A stretch of DNA of 6,701 nucleotides from Chloroflexi bacterium RBG_16_64_32. Its GTDB lineage: Bacteria; Chloroflexota; Dehalococcoidia; SM23-28-2; RBG-16-64-32. The notes beneath the pieces are model-generated. The model was not told the DNA's origin, made no database searches, and saw nothing but the letters and a program-made list of their open reading frames with translations. The translations under genes were made by a program, and so were the position numbers. Position 1 is the stretch's first letter. Each line of letters opens with the position of its first letter. The stretch lies in contig MGNZ01000050.1 of NCBI GenBank assembly GCA_001795235.1, forward strand, positions 1 to 6,701. The letters are read 5' to 3'. This document shows, piece after piece, positions 4,796 to 6,701 of the stretch.

Positions 4796-5188
4796 TCACG
4801 GCACGTTTGTGCTCACGGGGGCATCCGGCTCGGCTCCGCCGCCCCCCGCCAACGGCCGGCAGGACACGTCGTTGACGTAGCTCCTGGCCCCCAACTCTGC
4901 GGCCACCGCCTGACAGAAGCCGGACGTGCCGGCCGCAACCGCCGCCCGACCGACGGGCGGGAACATCTCCATGATGAGGAACTCGACGTCGTCGTCAAAG
5001 GTGCGCAGCAGGGCAGCGGCTTCGTCGATGTCGTCCTGGGTCACCGAACTGTTGAACCGGACCGTCACCTCGTATTGTGCCGCGCCGCTGCCGCCGGACG
5101 CCTGGATGAGAGTGATGCCGACGAGGATGCCCAGCGCCGCTCCGAAGGCCATAAGCAGGCCCGCAGCCGCCCTCCAGTCGACGCGCAT
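4796..5188 (-). CDS. Small membrane-anchored extracytoplasmic protein, unknown function
   Basis: A 130-residue protein. One hydrophobic segment at residues 7-28 (AAAGLLMAFGAALGILVGITLI) follows MRVDWR and acts as a signal anchor, leaving about 100 residues outside. The outer part alternates predicted strand and helix: YEVTVRFNSSVTQDDIDEAA, then LLRTFDDDVEFLIMEMFP, then a helix and a last strand. That is compatible with a beta-alpha-beta ferredoxin-like fold. Cys92 and Cys110 could form a disulfide. The tail is Gly/Ala/Pro-rich. I do not recognise the family. The start is fixed by AAAGGAGG (5204-5197) 8 nt before the ATG; an in-frame ATG 12 codons earlier (5224) lacks such a site. It is divergent from the ECF sigma gene, and an ECF-type promoter lies upstream, so it is a likely target of that sigma factor. 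Confidence 0.75.
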   Translation of the reverse strand: MRVDWRAAAGLLMAFGAALGILVGITLIQASGGSGAAQYEVTVRFNSSVTQDDIDEAAALLRTFDDDVEFLIMEMFPPVGRAAVAAGTSGFCQAVAAELGARSYVNDVSCRPLAGGGGAEPDAPVSTNVP

Positions 5189-5196
5189 CTCCGGCG

Positions 5197-5204
5197 CCTC
5201 CTTT
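5197..5204 (-). promoter_or_regulatory. Strong ribosome-binding site deciding the start of the anchored protein
   Basis: AAAGGAGG on the minus strand, 8 nt before ATG 5188-5186. It excludes the longer reading from 5224, whose extra residues would overlap this site. Confidence 0.8.
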
Positions 5205-5224
5205 CGTGTTGTCGCTTCTACCAA

Positions 5225-5253
5225 CTTGACGGACGAGACCCGGCAGAAGTTCC
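5225..5253 (-). promoter_or_regulatory. ECF-sigma-type promoter, GGAACTT...CGTCAAG
   Basis: On the minus strand GGAACTT (5253-5247) equals the classical RpoE-type -35. It is followed, 17 nt after its GGAAC core, by CGTCAAG (5231-5225), an ECF-type -10. The predicted start near 5218 gives a 30-nt leader to the ATG at 5188, with AAAGGAGG properly placed inside it. The sigma gene on the opposite strand begins 65 bp away. ECF factors commonly control nearby genes, so this site probably belongs to it. Confidence 0.6.
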
Positions 5254-5291
5254 CGCAATCGCCTGAGCCTGCGTGATGCCCGCGGGCGTCC

Positions 5292-5300
5292 TGCTAGAAT
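5292..5300 (+). promoter_or_regulatory. Extended -10 promoter of the sigma gene
   Basis: TGCTAGAAT (TG-N-TAGAAT) matches the extended -10 form, with no good -35 at the usual distance, which such promoters tolerate. The start near 5307 leaves about 11 nt to the ATG at 5318, so the GAGG at 5305-5308 would sit at the very 5' end of the mRNA. It lacks the GGAAC form, so the sigma gene does not seem to drive itself from this side. Confidence 0.4.
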
Positions 5301-5317
5301 AGGCGAGGCTACCCCGC

Positions 5318-5935
5318 ATGAAGACCGAAGAAGCGGCACTCATAGAGCGCAGCCAGGGCGGAGACCTCGAAGCGTTCAATGCGCTCGTCCTGGCCTACCA
5401 GGTTCAGGTCTACAACTTGTGCCTGCGGATGCTGGGCTCTCCCCAGGCCGCCGAGGACGCCACCCAGGAGGCGTTCATCGCCGCCTATCGCGCAGTCAGC
5501 CGCTTTCGCCAGGGCAGCTTCCGCGCCTGGCTCCTTCGCATCGCGGCCAACGCCTGCTACGACGAACTGCGCCGGCGCCGATCCCGCCCCCAGCTCCCGC
5601 TGGAGGCCTCCACTGATGACGAGCGTCCCGTCGCCGAGCTACCGGCCTCCGACGAGCCCCCGGACCAACGGGCGGAGCGGCTGGAGCTGGCCCGACTGCT
5701 GCGGGAGGGCCTGGTGACTCTGCCGCCCGACCAGCGGCTCGCCGTCATCCTCCGCGACGTCCAGGGATTCGCCTACGAGGAGGTGGCCGAGGTCACCAGC
5801 GCGTCGCTGGGCACCGTGAAGTCCCGAATCAGCCGCGGGCGCGCCGCCATGCGCGAATTCCTGCTGGCCCGTGGGGAACTTTTGCCTTCCCGGTTCCGTT
5901 TTTCTGGTGAGGGTGATGACCATGCTGTGGTTTGA
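5318..5935 (+). CDS. ECF-family RNA polymerase sigma factor
   Basis: A 205-residue group 4 sigma factor with only regions 2 and 4. Region 2 spans about residues 18-88: AFNALVLAYQVQVYNLCLRM, then the core-binding DATQEAF (47-53), then FRAWLLRIAANACYDELRRR. A hydrophilic linker (89-125) follows. Region 4 (about 128-184) has LPPDQRLAVILRDVQGFAYEEVAEV and the helix-turn-helix SLGTVKSRISRGRAAM, which reads the -35. Short ECF sigma factors direct polymerase to stress-related promoters after release from a membrane anti-sigma. The start ATG has GAGG at 9 nt. The stop is overlapped 14 nt by the next gene, a zinc-finger anti-sigma, so the two are coupled. The C-terminal tail (from LPSRFRFSGEG) is short and unconserved in look. 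The subgroup could not be determined. Confidence 0.93.
   Translation: MKTEEAALIERSQGGDLEAFNALVLAYQVQVYNLCLRMLGSPQAAEDATQEAFIAAYRAVSRFRQGSFRAWLLRIAANACYDELRRRRSRPQLPLEASTDDERPVAELPASDEPPDQRAERLELARLLREGLVTLPPDQRLAVILRDVQGFAYEEVAEVTSASLGTVKSRISRGRAAMREFLLARGELLPSRFRFSGEGDDHAVV
5909..5913 (+). promoter_or_regulatory. Ribosome-binding site deciding the anti-sigma start
   Basis: GAGGG at 5909-5913 lies 8 nt before ATG 5922. The in-frame GTG 5913 and ATG 5916 overlap or nearly touch it, so 5922 is preferred. Confidence 0.55.
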
Positions 5936-6701
5936 CCGCCACCGACGCCTCCGCGTTCAGCTCTCCGCCTACATCGACGGGGCGCTGGACGCAGCCGGCG
6001 TTGAGCGGCTAGAGGCGCACCTGGCGGCGTGCGAACGCTGCGGGGCGGAGATGGAGGAGCTACGCGCCACTGTCGCCGTGCTCAAGGACCTCGCGCAGGC
6101 GGAGCTCCCACGGTCGTTCGTGCTGAGTGCGGAGCACGCCGCGGCCGGCCGTCCTCCGCAACCGGCGGTCGCCAGAGGCGCCGCTAGGCGCGCGCCGCTG
6201 GCGTTCGGAATGCGAATTGCGGCCGCCGGCGTCGCGGTCGCCCTCGCGGCCGTCCTCATGGTGGACCTCGGAGACTTCGGCGGCGGGGGCGCGCCCCAGG
6301 AGGCCGCTGCACCCGGGATGACCGCTGGGCGCCAGGCGGACGAGGCCGAAATGGGGGTGCAGGGGGACGCGCCGGCTGACGACGGAGAGGCGAAGACGCC
6401 AGCGGGCGACACGGCATCCCAGTACGATGCCGACGGCGACCAGCCCGAGGAGGCACCGGCCGCTGCGGGCGGTATGGCCCCTTCGCCCGCCCCGACACTG
6501 CCCCCTGGCGCCACGGTTGTGCCTCGGGGGGCAGAGGAGGCTCCTGTCCCCGGGGGCCTCACGCCTGAGCCCGAAGCGGGCGTCAAGCAGGCACTGCCCC
6601 GGTCGGGGGGAGGCGGGGGAATCGACGCCGTTACGGCCGCCGAGATCGGCCTCGCCGCCGCCCTGGGTGTCCTGGTTACCGGCGGCCTAGTCCTGGCCTT
6701 C
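5922..6701 (+). CDS. Zinc-finger transmembrane anti-sigma factor (3' end outside the window)
   Basis: 260 residues are visible without a stop. The N-terminus, LSAYIDGALDAAGVERLEAH, then LAACERCGAEMEEL, is an anti-sigma zinc finger: His33-x3-Cys37-x2-Cys40. Such domains clamp the sigma factor next to them. LPRSFVLS (62-69) is a juxtamembrane motif seen in similar anti-sigma proteins. The first transmembrane helix is about 95-115 (FGMRIAAAGVAVALAAVLMV). Residues 116-235 are a low-complexity Gly/Ala/Pro/Glu/Asp stretch that should lie outside the membrane. A second helix begins about 239 (AAEIGLAAALGVLVTGGLVLAF) and is cut by the window edge, so the protein may end soon after. It overlaps the sigma gene by 14 nt. 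Release of the sigma factor may involve proteolysis or a conformational change; the sequence does not tell which. Confidence 0.88.
   Translation, partial: MLWFDRHRRLRVQLSAYIDGALDAAGVERLEAHLAACERCGAEMEELRATVAVLKDLAQAELPRSFVLSAEHAAAGRPPQPAVARGAARRAPLAFGMRIAAAGVAVALAAVLMVDLGDFGGGGAPQEAAAPGMTAGRQADEAEMGVQGDAPADDGEAKTPAGDTASQYDADGDQPEEAPAAAGGMAPSPAPTLPPGATVVPRGAEEAPVPGGLTPEPEAGVKQALPRSGGGGGIDAVTAAEIGLAAALGVLVTGGLVLAF

Noticed and set aside
5969..6586. A 205-codon open frame on the minus strand opposite the anti-sigma gene.
   Set aside because: It is an Ala/Ser/Pro-rich shadow of GC-rich sequence without a family pattern; the plus-strand zinc finger and membrane helices are clearly real.

Overview
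The window is GC-rich bacterial chromosomal DNA with strong Shine-Dalgarno sites and tightly packed housekeeping genes. Three things would fit a Chloroflexota-type bacterium (Dehalococcoidia or relatives): a Thermus-family orotate phosphoribosyltransferase with a C-terminal CPLC motif, a signal peptidase I with a long acidic cytoplasmic head, and an ECF sigma/zinc-finger anti-sigma pair with a PRSFVLS segment. This placement is inference; no sequence search was run.

Left part (1-1078) is accessory or decayed. It holds the C-terminal end of an AbiEi-type antitoxin overlapping a type IV toxin (AbiEii) gene that is cut off after about 82 residues. About 380 bases with no recognisable gene follow, then a tRNA-Lys(TTT) on the minus strand, then a roughly 100-bp frameshifted remnant of an aldehyde dehydrogenase gene. 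The tRNA gene sits at the border between this debris and the ordinary genes.

Middle part (1079-3170). A saccharopine-dehydrogenase-like NAD(P)-binding oxidoreductase (minus) is divergent from a small two-helix membrane protein (plus). The following 400-bp stretch is not coding but is highly organised. A 21-bp tandem duplication carries TTGAC at the end of each copy. The second TTGAC is the -35 of a good sigma70-type promoter. Just downstream of the predicted start site lies a long imperfect inverted repeat (2882-3015). Together they look like a gene for an unrecognised structured RNA, which is the least explained element of the window.

Right part (3169-6701). On the minus strand are a small membrane-anchored protein of unknown function, lepB (signal peptidase I) and pyrE; lepB and pyrE overlap by 4 bases. 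Divergently on the plus strand are an ECF sigma factor and its membrane-spanning zinc-finger anti-sigma factor, overlapping by 14 bases, the latter running off the window. Two minus-strand sites have ECF promoter form: (G)GAAC-N17-CGTC before the small anchored protein and a one-mismatch version before lepB. Both leave a leader of about 30 nt to a Shine-Dalgarno-preceded start. The working model, an inference, is an envelope- or secretion-stress module: the anti-sigma holds the sigma factor at the membrane, and once released it drives the anchored protein and signal peptidase (with pyrE carried along).
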